NCBI RefSeq assembly: GCF_014654205.1
Contig: NZ_BNAW01000002.1
Span: 310,001 to 374,000 of the forward strand
Direction: 5' to 3'
Source of the DNA: Amycolatopsis bullii
GTDB taxonomy: Bacteria > Actinomycetota > Actinomycetes > Mycobacteriales > Pseudonocardiaceae
DNA: 64,000 nucleotides
Within the stretch, counting starts at the first letter, position 1. Each line of letters opens with the position of its first letter. A program made the translations under genes and the position numbers. A model generated the notes under the pieces. That model did no database searches, was not told the origin of the DNA, and saw only the letters and a program-made list of their open reading frames with translations. Below, in pieces: positions 7,348 to 16,138 of this stretch.

Positions 7348-8342
7348 TTGGTCGGCATCAAGGACGTCGCCAAGCGAGCAGGCGTCTCGATCGGCACGGT
7401 GTCCAATGTGGTCAACCGGCCGCACGTCGTCGCGGCCGCCACGCGGAGCCGGGTCCTTTCGGTGATCGAGGAGCTCGGGTACGTCCGGGACGAGTCCGCG
7501 CGGCAGCTGCGCGCCGGGCGCAGCCGGGTCATGGGACTGCTCGTGCTCGACCTCGGGAACCCCTTCTTCGTCGACGTCGCCCGCGGGGCCGAACAGGCCG
7601 CGCACGCCGAGGGCCTCAACATCATCACCTGCAACAGCGGGCAGCGGTCCGAGCTGGAGGCGTCGTACCTGGCGATGTTCGCCGAGCAGCGCGTCCGCGG
7701 GGTGCTGCTGAGCCCGGTCGCGACCTCCGGCGAAGCGCTGCGGACGTTCCGCCGCACCGGCACGCCGTACGTCTTCGTCGACCGCAAGGCCCCGGCATCG
7801 GAAGCGAGCTCCGTGTCGGTCGACGACGTCGCCGGCGGCGCGCTTGGGGACGGCACCTGCTGGAGACCGGGCACCGGCGGATCGCGTTCGTCAACGGCCC
7901 CGCCATCCTCACCCAGTGCCGCGATCGCGAGCAGGGGCTCCGCAACGCGCTGTCCGGTTCCGGCGCGGAACTGACCGTGCTGGAGGCGATCGGCCTCGAC
8001 GTCTCCTCGGGCCGCGACGCCGGAGCCCGCCTCCTCGGCGCGAGCCCGCGGCCGACGGCGGTGTTCTGCGCGAACGACCTCCTCGCCCTGGGCGTGCTGC
8101 AGGCAATGGTCGGCGCGGGCGTCCGCGTCCCGGACGAGATGGCGATCGTCGGCTACGACGACATCGAGTTCGCGGGCGCGGCGGCGGTCCCGCTGACGTC
8201 GGTCCGCCAGCCGGCCCGCCGCCTCGGCCGCACGGCCGCGGAACTGCTGCTGGCCGAGACGTCGGATACTAAGCCGGACCGGCAGGCGGTGGTCTTCACC
8301 CCGGAGCTCGTCGTCCGCGAGTCGACCCGGGTGCGCCGCTGA
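7348..8342 (+). pseudogene. LacI-family transcriptional regulator with one frameshift
   Basis: The TTG at 7348 follows GAGGGGG. The N-terminal helix-turn-helix GIKDVAKRAGVSIGTVSNVV and hinge region are intact, followed by the periplasmic-binding-protein-like core (NPFFVDVARGAEQAA; RGVLLSPVATSG). After VSVDDVAGGAL (about 7845) the frame breaks at a GGGG run (7846-7849). The next frame continues with GRHLLETGHRRIAFVNGP and runs through FCANDLLALGVLQAM and VGYDDIEFAG to the stop at 8342. Rebuilt, it is a full-length regulator of about 331 residues. A -1 shift restores it, so a single-base sequencing error is as likely as inactivation. The ligand is unknown. The 140 bp downstream to 8482 hold only the promoter region of the next gene. 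Confidence 0.85.
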
Positions 8343-8482
8343 CCCGCCGGGGCCACGCGCTGGACCATTCGAACGAAGCAGGGCCACGGAGCGTATTCGT
8401 TCCGAATCGGTAGTCGATTCCCGCTCGGGTTCGTTGGATATTTTGCCGGACTCGCCGGTCGACTCGCGAAGGATTAGCGCCC

Positions 8483-9616
8483 ATGGCCCACGGCACGGTC
8501 AAGTGGTTCAACACCGAAAAGGGCTACGGCTTCATTGCGCAGGACGGTGGCGCCGGGGACGTGTTCGTCCATTACTCGGAGATCGTGGGGCACGGTATCC
8601 GCACGCTGGAGGAGAACCAACGTGTGGAATTCGAGGTCGGGCAGGGCGGGAAAGGCCCGCAAGCCCACCGGGTCCGCGCGCTCGTCGGCGGCCCGGCGCA
8701 CGAGGTCCACGAACGCAACCTCCCACGGCGGCAGACTTCGCCGCGGACGGGCGGCACCCGCGGCTCGACCGGAGGCCCGTCGGCTGTCGAGTTCGGCGTC
8801 CAAATCTATCTCGAGTCGGCCGATGGTGCGGCGGAAGTCGACGAGAGCGTACTCGGGATTCTCCGGGAGCTTGGCGCGGAAATCGGCTACCGGCCACCTC
8901 CCGTGCTCGGTTCGTGGTTTCGCCGGTTCCGCGTGAAGATCGAAACGGCGGTGACGTCGGACCAATTCGCCGATCTGGCGCGACGCGTGGAACGGTCGCT
9001 CGAACTCAAAGCCATCGACGCGCCTCAGGCTGCGGTCGATTCGGCTCAGGCGGGTGCGGCGGCCGACCTGATCCGTTCACTGGAAAGCCAGCGCAACGCC
9101 TTGGTGCAGATCGGCTCCCTGCTCTTGGTCAAGATCGACGGTGACCTCATCGTCCGGAACCTCACGCAGCACGAACTCGCGTTCATCCAGAAGAATCCGA
9201 GCAGCGCGGCGAACGCGAAGGAAATTCTCGACCGGCTTCAAGGCCTGAGCGCCGAGGAGGTGCGAACGGCCGCGCTCGACCGGCCGCCGGGGCCGGTGCT
9301 GCCGGTTCCGGGGCACGAGCGGGGAACAGCCACGCTGACCGGCCGGGTCTGGGTGTCGGGCAATCAGCGCTCCCTCGCGGTGACGAACGCGGGCGCGGTG
9401 CCTGTTCGCAATGTCCGGGCCGTCGTCGAGAGTCCGGATGACCGGCACCGGCTCCGCATCTCCGAAGAGGACATGCTGTTCAGCCTGCTCTTGCCGGGGC
9501 AAAGCGCGATGCTCGAACTGGTGGGCAGCGGAAGCGCCCGTCCGGTCAGCGTCGCACTCCGCGGCGAAGGTCCGGTCGGCGAAGCTGTCGAATGCATCGT
9601 CCAGGTCGACTTCTAG
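8483..9616 (+). CDS. Cold-shock-domain protein fused to an uncharacterised C-terminal region
   Basis: 377 residues. Residues 1-68 are a cold shock domain with RNP1 (KGYGFI) and RNP2 (VFVHYS), so single-stranded nucleic acid binding is likely. After a basic linker, residues about 110-265 form an alpha/beta segment with [20 protein letters not shown] and a helical part ending [20 protein letters not shown]. The last 90 or so residues look like a beta-sandwich ([20 protein letters not shown]). Typical cold-shock proteins are about 67 residues, so this is a clear fusion. The middle part resembles segments I associate with large multidomain signalling proteins, but I cannot name the family. The gene stands alone. 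Confidence 0.8.
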   Translation: MAHGTVKWFNTEKGYGFIAQDGGAGDVFVHYSEIVGHGIRTLEENQRVEFEVGQGGKGPQAHRVRALVGGPAHEVHERNLPRRQTSPRTGGTRGSTGGPSAVEFGVQIYLESADGAAEVDESVLGILRELGAEIGYRPPPVLGSWFRRFRVKIETAVTSDQFADLARRVERSLELKAIDAPQAAVDSAQAGAAADLIRSLESQRNALVQIGSLLLVKIDGDLIVRNLTQHELAFIQKNPSSAANAKEILDRLQGLSAEEVRTAALDRPPGPVLPVPGHERGTATLTGRVWVSGNQRSLAVTNAGAVPVRNVRAVVESPDDRHRLRISEEDMLFSLLLPGQSAMLELVGSGSARPVSVALRGEGPVGEAVECIVQVDF

Positions 9617-9659
9617 AAATCGTTTGAACCGCGTACGACCTTTCGGCAAGCTCGGGATC

Positions 9660-10868
9660 ATGGCGTCCAGGTGGGTGCGGCTGCAGGCCGTCGCGGTGTC
9701 CGGTTCGTCCGCCGAAGGCCTGCTGCTGGCCGCGATCCCCTTGCTGGCCGTCTCGGTCACCACCGATCCGCGCGAAGTCTCGCTGATCAACGTCGTCGGG
9801 GAAGCTCCCTGGCTGCTGCTGTCCCTGTTCGCCGGGGTGCTCATCGACCGGGTGCGCCGGACCACCGTGCTGGCCTGGGCCTACGCCGTGCTCGCCGGGG
9901 CCGCCGTGGTGCTCGCCGCCGTTGCTTCGGCCGGTGTGCTCAGCCTGCCCGTGCTGCTGGTCGTCGCCTTCGTGATCACCTCGGCGCGGGTCCTCGGGGA
10001 CGGCGCCAGCGGCGCTCTCGTCCCCGAAGTGGTCGGTCCCGGGCGGCTCGCCCACGCCAACGCGCGGCTCACCGTGATCGACCAGGGCGTCGTGCGGTTC
10101 GTCGTGCCGCCGGTGACCGGGTTCCTGATCGCGGTGAGCGGCGGCGCGCCCGCCTGGCTGGCCGTGGCCTGCGCGCTGGCCGCGCTCCTGCTGGCCCGCC
10201 GGATCCCCTCGCAGTCCGTCGTGGCGGCGACGACGCACCCGCTGCGGGACCTCTCCGGCGGGCTGCGGCACCTGGTGCGGACGCCGCTGCTGCGGTCGAT
10301 CACCATCAACGTCGCTCTCGGCTCGTTCGCCGCGAGCGCCGGCAACGCGATGTTCGTCCTCTACGCGACGCAGGTCCTGCACGTCGGCCCGGTCGGCTAC
10401 GGCCTGCTGCTCGCCTGCCTCGCCGTCGGCTGGGTCGCGTCGTCGTTCGTCGTGCAGAAGGTCGTGGACCGGCTCGGCTACTCGTGGTCGATGCGGTTCT
10501 CGCAGGGCTTCGGTGCCGTGGTGACGCTCCTGATCGCCCTCGTCCCGCCGTGGCCGCCGCTGGTGGGCGTCGTGCTGATCTCGCTGACGGCGACCGTGCT
10601 GATCTGGAACGTCTGCTCCCAGTCCAGCCGCCAGCGCTTCACGCCGGCGCCGCTGCTGGGCCGGGTGCTCACCAGCCACCGCGCGCTGGCCTGGGGCCTG
10701 ACGCCGCTGGGCGCGCTGGCCGGCGGCGTGGTCGCGGCGCACTGGGGCCTGCGCGCGGTCTGGGTGATGGCCGCGGGCGTCCAGGCGGTCAGCGCGGTCC
10801 TCGTGTGGTTCCAGCTCTCCCCCGCGGCTTTCCGGCGGACCGAAGAACTCGCCGCGGCCGAAGCCTGA
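9660..10868 (+). CDS. MFS transporter, 12-TM efflux type
   Basis: 402 residues, almost entirely hydrophobic helices separated by short loops. The family loop after TM2 appears as GVLIDRVRRTTVLAWAYAVL, the tetrameric D-R-x-R-R pattern of MFS exporters. Proteins of this type (DHA1-like, close to enterobactin exporter and macrolide efflux families) use the proton gradient to expel small molecules. The ATG at 9660 was preferred because upstream sequence in frame is not protein-like. A strong hairpin follows 2 bp after the stop. Confidence 0.85.
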   Translation: MASRWVRLQAVAVSGSSAEGLLLAAIPLLAVSVTTDPREVSLINVVGEAPWLLLSLFAGVLIDRVRRTTVLAWAYAVLAGAAVVLAAVASAGVLSLPVLLVVAFVITSARVLGDGASGALVPEVVGPGRLAHANARLTVIDQGVVRFVVPPVTGFLIAVSGGAPAWLAVACALAALLLARRIPSQSVVAATTHPLRDLSGGLRHLVRTPLLRSITINVALGSFAASAGNAMFVLYATQVLHVGPVGYGLLLACLAVGWVASSFVVQKVVDRLGYSWSMRFSQGFGAVVTLLIALVPPWPPLVGVVLISLTATVLIWNVCSQSSRQRFTPAPLLGRVLTSHRALAWGLTPLGALAGGVVAAHWGLRAVWVMAAGVQAVSAVLVWFQLSPAAFRRTEELAAAEA

Positions 10869-10870
10869 AA

Positions 10871-10911
10871 CCGGGTGGTGTGCCGGGTCGGGGCACCGGC
10901 ACACCACCCGG
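10871..10911. terminator. Bidirectional terminator hairpin
   Basis: A perfect 16-bp stem (CCGGGTGGTGTGCCGG and its complement) with a 9-nt loop fills the gap between two convergent genes, ending 4 bp from the leftward gene's stop. It has no U-tract, as is common in high-GC actinomycetes. Confidence 0.85.
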
Positions 10912-10915
10912 ACGG

Positions 10916-11806
10916 TCAGCCGCCCAGTGCCAGCGCCACCGCGCCCAGCAGCGCCGCGTCCTGGTCGAAGCGGGCCGCCACCAGCTGCGGCGGGAACGGC
11001 ACCGCGTGCGCGAGCCGGTCCGCCAGCGCCGGCAGCAGCACGTCCGCCGAGCGCACGAGCCCGCCGCCGACCGCGATGCGCTGCGGGTCCAGGGCGATGG
11101 CCAGGTTGGCCACGTGCATCGACAGCTCGTCGAGCGCGGCCGTCACCAGCTCCTTGGCCTCGACGTTCTCCTTGGCCAGCGCGAACAGCTCCCCGGCGGT
11201 GACCGGGCGGCCGAGCAGTTCGCTCGCCCGGCCGCCCAGCCCACGCCCACCGACGGCTTCCTCGAGCGGCGCCGCTCCGCTCGCGAAACCCTCGGTGTCC
11301 TGCGGCGAGAGCAGGTTGTACCCGATCTCGCCGGCAGCTCCGTTGGCGCCGGTCAGCACCCGGCCGCCGACCAGCACCGCCGCCGCGATGCCGGTGCCCA
11401 GTGACAGGAACACCGCCGGGTCGGCCCCGGCCAGCGTGCCCCAGCGCCACTCCGCCAGCGCCGCCGCCTTCGCGTCCGTGCCCACCGAAATCGCCACGCC
11501 GGGGAACTCCGCGGCCACCAGCTCCGCCAGCCGCAGCTGTTCCCACCCGGGCACGTTCGGCGCGAGCAGGATGCGGTCCGGCAGCACGATCCCCGGGCTG
11601 ACGACGCCGATGCAGGCGGCCGTCGCGCCCTCGTCGGCCAGGAGGGCCCTGGCCGCGGCGAGCGCGCGCACCACCACCTGCTCGGCACCCGCGTGCGCGT
11701 CGGTGTCCAGCCGGCGGGTCGCCAGCAGGGTGCCGTCGCGATTGGCGAGCCCCAGCGCCACCTTCGTGCCGCCGAAGTCGATCCCGAGAATCCGGTCCTC
11801 GCTCAC
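10916..11806 (-). CDS. ROK-family sugar kinase
   Basis: 296 residues from GTG at 11806, overlapping the GH2 stop (GTGA). The N-terminal ATP phosphate loop ILGIDFGGTKVALGLA, the FLSLGTGIAAAVLVGGR segment, GANGAAGEIGYN and the GGGLVRSADVLLPAL tail match ROK kinases of the glucokinase/N-acetylhexosamine kinase type. There is no DNA-binding domain, unlike the ROK repressor upstream. The usual zinc-binding cysteine cluster after the HG-type loop is not evident. In this operon it would phosphorylate the monosaccharide released by the GH2 enzyme, plausibly glucosamine or glucose. Confidence 0.88.
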   Translation of the reverse strand: MSEDRILGIDFGGTKVALGLANRDGTLLATRRLDTDAHAGAEQVVVRALAAARALLADEGATAACIGVVSPGIVLPDRILLAPNVPGWEQLRLAELVAAEFPGVAISVGTDAKAAALAEWRWGTLAGADPAVFLSLGTGIAAAVLVGGRVLTGANGAAGEIGYNLLSPQDTEGFASGAAPLEEAVGGRGLGGRASELLGRPVTAGELFALAKENVEAKELVTAALDELSMHVANLAIALDPQRIAVGGGLVRSADVLLPALADRLAHAVPFPPQLVAARFDQDAALLGAVALALGG

Positions 11807-14619
11807 GCGTGCGCCCCTCCTGTCCCCCGCACCACGACCCGGCCGGTGTTGAACCCGTCGACGCTGATCACCGGGGCCGCACCGCGCAGGTCGGCGGCCC
11901 GGTAGGTGACGGTCAGCGTCTGCGACTGGCCCGGCCACAGCGTGATGTCGTTGTCGTCCCAGGTCGCGTTCGCGAGCTGGTTGTCCCCCGGCGCCTCGCG
12001 CCCGTCCGGCGTGCCGCGGCGGACGTCGGCCCGCAGGAAGAACGCCGCCCCCGGCGTCTTCGAGGTGTTGGTGACCGTCACCGTGGTGACCAGGTCCCCG
12101 CCCTGCGCACAAGTCGACGCCACCGCGCTGACCTGCGACTTCGGGAGATTCTGCAGGGCCTGCAGGTTGCCGTACTGCGAGAGCGTCGCCTGCGGGTTCC
12201 CGAGGGTCTTGGCCCAGTCGACGACGTCCTTCTGCGTCGAGAGCCAGTAGACGTTCCGGTCGACGACCTTCCCGCCCTGCTTCACCTGCAGCTCCACGAA
12301 GTAGACCTGCGCGGGCGCCGGGGCCTTCGTCTCGGCGGGCACCTTCGGCTTCAGGACGCCCGTGCGCACGCCCTGCGAACCCAGGGAGATCCCGGCGGCG
12401 GTCTGGTCGTCCAGGACCTGGCCCGCGGTGTCGAGCACCCTGGCCTGCACCGAAACCCCGGACTGCGTTGTCCCACCGAGGTTGTCCAGGGTGACGGACC
12501 CGTTGTCGTAGCCATAGATCGCGTGCAGCGGCCTGTTCGCCTTCTGGGCGCCGAAGTACGCGCCCGCCTGGTCGCCGTCGTCGTTGTAGAGCGACCACAG
12601 CAGCGTCGGCCAGCCCTTGTTCAGCTGCCAGTACACGACACCGGTCGAGGGGTTGGCCTTGTCCGTCGAGTGGTGCAGGAACGCCTCGAACTGCGAGCGG
12701 GTGTTCTCGTAGTTCGCGATGTTCGCCAGGTCCACATAGGACTTCAGCGAGGTCCACTTCCCGTACCGCTGCAGGATCGACTGGTCGAGCGTGTACAACG
12801 TGCCGAACGCGTACCCGCCGTGGCCCGGCTCGAAGTTCGCGTGGTACTGGTTGTACGCCGGGTCCTGCCACAGCTTCGCCTGCTCGGCGGGCGAGAGGAA
12901 CCGCTTGATCGAGTCGAGCGTCGGCACGGTGTGCCCGGCGCTCTGCTCGCTCGCGAAGCCCCACGCGCCACCCGCGTTCGTGCGGGAGGAGTCCTCGGGA
13001 TCGAAGTGCGAGCTGTCGTACCAGTAGGACGGCGGAACCCAGTCGTACGGGCCCTCCTTTTCCCCGGACTGGCCGAGCGTCGGCGTGCTCTTGTATTCCG
13101 CCGAGGCGATCACCGGAACCTGGAAGTCGGCTTCGGCGAACGCCTTCAGCGTCTCGGACTCCTGGCGCGGCACCGGCTCGTTGTCGCTCCAGCCGTAGTT
13201 GAAGACGCTCGGGTGGTTCCGCTCCCTCTGCGCGATGGTGTACGCCGAGTCGTGCATGATCCGGTAGTCGCGCTCGGTCAGCGTCGAAGCGTCCTCGGGC
13301 TGCCAGGCGTCACAGCACAGGAACCCGCCGATCACCAGCAGGCCGGCCCGGTCGGCCTGGTCGTAGAAGTCCTGCGGCATGTCGTGGCCTTCGAGGCGGA
13401 CGCCGGACAGGCCGAGGTTCTTGATCAGCGCGATCTGGTGCGCGGTGTCGCCCTTGTCGTAGCGCAGGAACAGGTCCGGGGCGAACCCGCCGCCGCGGAA
13501 CACGAAGTCCTTGCCGTTGACGGTGAACTGCCGCGCGCCTTCGGGCAGCGGCGCGGACTTGCCGACCAGGCGCGAGGTGACCGTGCGGATGCCGAAGGTG
13601 CTCTTCGACGACGTCGACAGCACGCCGCCCTGCGAGACCGCGGTGGTCAGCGTGTACAGCGGCTGGTCGCCCATCGAGTACGGCCACCACACCTTCGGGT
13701 GGGCGATCCCGACCGGCGCGAACACGACCGTCCGCTTGGTGTTCGCCGGGATCGTGACGTGCTGCCTGACGACGATCGGCGCGCCGCCCGAGGGCGGGGT
13801 GACCGTCGCGGCGACGTCCCCGGTCTGCGCGGTGGCCGCGTTGTTGGTGACGTCCAGCTTCACGGTCAGCTTCGAGCTGGACAGATCGGGCGCGTTGTCC
13901 TGGACGACGTGGGCGTTGTCGCCGGTCAGGGCGTCGGAGACCTGCAGGGTGGGCGGGAACTGGAGGCCGGTGTTGTTGTCCGGCGGGATCTGGCCCCAGT
14001 CGACCTGGTCGAGCGTGTACATCTTCGTCGGGTCGTTGGGGTAGACCTTGATCGCCAGGGTGTTGCGGCCCGGCTTCACCAGCTTCGTGACGTCGAAGGT
14101 GTGCCCGGCGAACGCGCCGCTCACGACGTCCTTCGTGGCGACGAGGGTGCCGTTCACCCAGACGTCACCCTCGCCGACGATGCCCGGGATGGTCAGCTTC
14201 GCGTGCTGACCCGGCCGGATGTCCGGGACGAAGTCGGTGCGGTACCACCACGGGTCGGAGAACGGCTTGGTCACCACCGGGCCGAGCTTGTCGACGTACC
14301 CGAAGCACTTGCGCATGTTGTCCGAGAAGAAGACGTCCGGGCACTGGCCGTTCTGGACCAGTGCGGTGATCTCGGTGCCGGGCGCGCCGGCGTCGTCCGG
14401 CTTCACCGGCAGCCAGCCGCGGGTGGCGTACCCGGGCGTGGAGACCTTCTCGCCGCCGTCCTTGACGCTCGCCGTGGTCAGCACCTGCCAGCCCTGCAGG
14501 CCGATCGTGGTGAACCCGTGCGGTTTCGCGAGGTCCTGCTGCGCGGACGCCGGCGCGGCCACGCTCAGCACGCCGGGCACGAGCAGCAGCGCGGCGAGCA
14601 CCGCGAGCTTCCGGGTCAT
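11803..14619 (-). CDS. Secreted GH2 glycosidase, exo-beta-D-glucosaminidase-like
   Basis: 938 residues with a signal peptide (MTRKLAVLAALLLVPGVLSV, cleavage after ASA). Layout: N-terminal jelly-roll sugar-binding domain (about 90-240, FSDPWWYRTDF and VWVNGTLV), immunoglobulin-like domain, TIM barrel (about 360-650) and C-terminal beta domains. Acid/base glutamate is likely E481 in NYGWSDNEP and the nucleophile E558 in GFASEQSAG. The PTLDSIKRF segment after the nucleophile recalls actinomycete exo-chitosanases of GH2 (CsxA type). It is shorter than CsxA and lacks an obvious carbohydrate-binding tail. Substrate specificity is inferred. Start overlaps the permease stop (ATGA). Confidence 0.9.
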   Translation of the reverse strand: MTRKLAVLAALLLVPGVLSVAAPASAQQDLAKPHGFTTIGLQGWQVLTTASVKDGGEKVSTPGYATRGWLPVKPDDAGAPGTEITALVQNGQCPDVFFSDNMRKCFGYVDKLGPVVTKPFSDPWWYRTDFVPDIRPGQHAKLTIPGIVGEGDVWVNGTLVATKDVVSGAFAGHTFDVTKLVKPGRNTLAIKVYPNDPTKMYTLDQVDWGQIPPDNNTGLQFPPTLQVSDALTGDNAHVVQDNAPDLSSSKLTVKLDVTNNAATAQTGDVAATVTPPSGGAPIVVRQHVTIPANTKRTVVFAPVGIAHPKVWWPYSMGDQPLYTLTTAVSQGGVLSTSSKSTFGIRTVTSRLVGKSAPLPEGARQFTVNGKDFVFRGGGFAPDLFLRYDKGDTAHQIALIKNLGLSGVRLEGHDMPQDFYDQADRAGLLVIGGFLCCDAWQPEDASTLTERDYRIMHDSAYTIAQRERNHPSVFNYGWSDNEPVPRQESETLKAFAEADFQVPVIASAEYKSTPTLGQSGEKEGPYDWVPPSYWYDSSHFDPEDSSRTNAGGAWGFASEQSAGHTVPTLDSIKRFLSPAEQAKLWQDPAYNQYHANFEPGHGGYAFGTLYTLDQSILQRYGKWTSLKSYVDLANIANYENTRSQFEAFLHHSTDKANPSTGVVYWQLNKGWPTLLWSLYNDDGDQAGAYFGAQKANRPLHAIYGYDNGSVTLDNLGGTTQSGVSVQARVLDTAGQVLDDQTAAGISLGSQGVRTGVLKPKVPAETKAPAPAQVYFVELQVKQGGKVVDRNVYWLSTQKDVVDWAKTLGNPQATLSQYGNLQALQNLPKSQVSAVASTCAQGGDLVTTVTVTNTSKTPGAAFFLRADVRRGTPDGREAPGDNQLANATWDDNDITLWPGQSQTLTVTYRAADLRGAAPVISVDGFNTGRVVVRGTGGAHA

Positions 14620-16040
14620 GCCTGAACCCCTTCCGGTTCGGTGGCGAAAGCTTCCTTGATTTCCTTGGGTCCGAACGGCCAGGTCCCCTCCGACAGGGCG
14701 TAAACGAGGTAGGCGAGCACGCCGATGGCGATCCAGCCCAGCGACAGCCAGATCGACAGCCACTCGGCCGACTTGTAGATGTACACCCAGCCGATGAGCG
14801 CGATGATCGTCGGCACCGGGTAGAGCCACTGCCGGTACGGCCGCTTCAGGTTCGGCTGACGGCGGCGGAGCACGATGATCGCGGCGACCTGGGCCAGCGA
14901 CTGGATGATGACCAGGGTCGCGACCGCCGCGTTGATCACCTCGGTCAGGGTGAACAGCGAGCCGATGATCGTGATGGCGCCCATGGTGAGCACGCCCGCG
15001 GTCGGCAGGTGCAGCCTCGGGTGCAGCTTGCCGAACACCGGCAGGAACACCTTGTCGCGCGCGGCTTCGAACGGCACGCGCGAGCCGCCGAGCAGCCCGG
15101 CGAACACCGACCCGATGGCGGCGATGACGATCAGCACGGTGATGGTCTTGGCGACCCCGGTGCCCCACACCTGTTCCAGCACCGACGACGCGACCGACTT
15201 CGCGTCCTTCAGCTGGTCGAGGGGGATCGAGCCGAGCACGCCGACCTGCAGCAGGAAGTACAGGCCCATGATGCCGAGGATGGAGAAGATGATGGAGCGG
15301 GGCAGCGTGCGGCCCGGGTCGCGGACCTCGCCGCCGAGGTAGGCGGAGGTGTTGTAGCCGAGGTAGTCGTAGATGGCGATGATCAGGCCCGCGCCGAGGC
15401 CGCCCCAGAAGGTGCCGGTGCCCGCCGAGCTGAACGCGCCCGGGGTGAAGGCGAACGCCTGCGTCGCGCTGAAGTGCGAGAAGGCCGCCACGATCGTCGT
15501 CAGCACGGCGACGAGCATGACCACGAACAGGACCGTCGTGAGCTTGGAGATCTGGCCGATCTTCCGGAACAGCGCCAGGATGATCACCAGCGTGATGCCG
15601 ACACCGATGATCTTGCCCAGCGGGGTCGTGCCCGCGTCGTCGGTGACGCCGGGGATCAGGTAGCCGAGGTACTGGACGAGCCCGATGATGCCGGTCGACA
15701 TGATCAGCGGGATGAACAGCACCGCGCTCCAGACGAACAGGAACGGCATCAGCCGCCCGGTGCGGTACTGGAATGCTTCGCGCAGGTAGAGGTACGTGCC
15801 GCCGGCGCCCGGCATGGCGGCGCCGAGTTCGGCCCAGATGAGCCCGTCGGCCAGCGCGACGATCGCCCCGATGATCCAGCCGAACATCGCCTGCGGGCCG
15901 CCCATGGTGGCGACCATGGCGGGGATCGTGACGAACGGGCCGATCCCGCACATCTGGGTCATGTTGATCGCGGTGGCCTGCAGCGGACCGATCTTGCGCT
16001 CCAGCGCGGGCGGTTCCCCGGATCGAGTGGGTGAACTCAC
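14616..16040 (-). CDS. APC-superfamily permease
   Basis: 474 residues with about 12 hydrophobic segments. The first reads ATAINMTQMCGIGPFVTIPA, the family's glycine-rich unwound TM1. EARDKVFLPVFGKLHP is the usual loop of amino-acid/polyamine/organocation permeases. GTG at 16040 is preceded by GGAGG. It is the first gene of the operon with the GH2 enzyme and the ROK kinase. APC members normally carry amino acids or amines, so a cationic amino sugar is an attractive but unproven substrate. A ROK operator lies 20 bp upstream. Confidence 0.88.
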   Translation of the reverse strand: MSSPTRSGEPPALERKIGPLQATAINMTQMCGIGPFVTIPAMVATMGGPQAMFGWIIGAIVALADGLIWAELGAAMPGAGGTYLYLREAFQYRTGRLMPFLFVWSAVLFIPLIMSTGIIGLVQYLGYLIPGVTDDAGTTPLGKIIGVGITLVIILALFRKIGQISKLTTVLFVVMLVAVLTTIVAAFSHFSATQAFAFTPGAFSSAGTGTFWGGLGAGLIIAIYDYLGYNTSAYLGGEVRDPGRTLPRSIIFSILGIMGLYFLLQVGVLGSIPLDQLKDAKSVASSVLEQVWGTGVAKTITVLIVIAAIGSVFAGLLGGSRVPFEAARDKVFLPVFGKLHPRLHLPTAGVLTMGAITIIGSLFTLTEVINAAVATLVIIQSLAQVAAIIVLRRRQPNLKRPYRQWLYPVPTIIALIGWVYIYKSAEWLSIWLSLGWIAIGVLAYLVYALSEGTWPFGPKEIKEAFATEPEGVQA

Positions 16041-16059
16041 GACGTGCCTCCGACTAGTA

Positions 16060-16078
16060 GTTAGTAAAGTTTCTTAAC
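16060..16078. promoter_or_regulatory. ROK-type operator between divergent genes
   Basis: GTTAGTAAAGTTTCTTAAC is an imperfect palindrome of the form GTTA-N2-AAA-N-TTT-N2-TAAC. It lies between the permease start (16040, leftward) and the ROK repressor start (16139, rightward). AT-rich sites with AAAGTTT or AAACTTT centres are typical of actinomycete ROK regulators, so repression of the operon by the adjacent protein is likely. Confidence 0.75.
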
Positions 16079-16138
16079 ATAGAACACCCGAGGCCGGAAG
16101 GCTTCCGCGGATAAACTTGCGGTCACTCAGGAGGACGC

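Noticed and set aside
9546..11546. Long leftward open frames opposite the MFS gene and others like it
   Set aside because: Frames rich in Arg/Gly/Ala/Pro opposite well-supported genes are expected at this GC content. None shows a domain.
11803..15951. A single 1382-residue leftward protein
   Set aside because: The part above 14619 is a shadow frame of the APC permease; the real GH2 gene begins at 14619 with a signal peptide.
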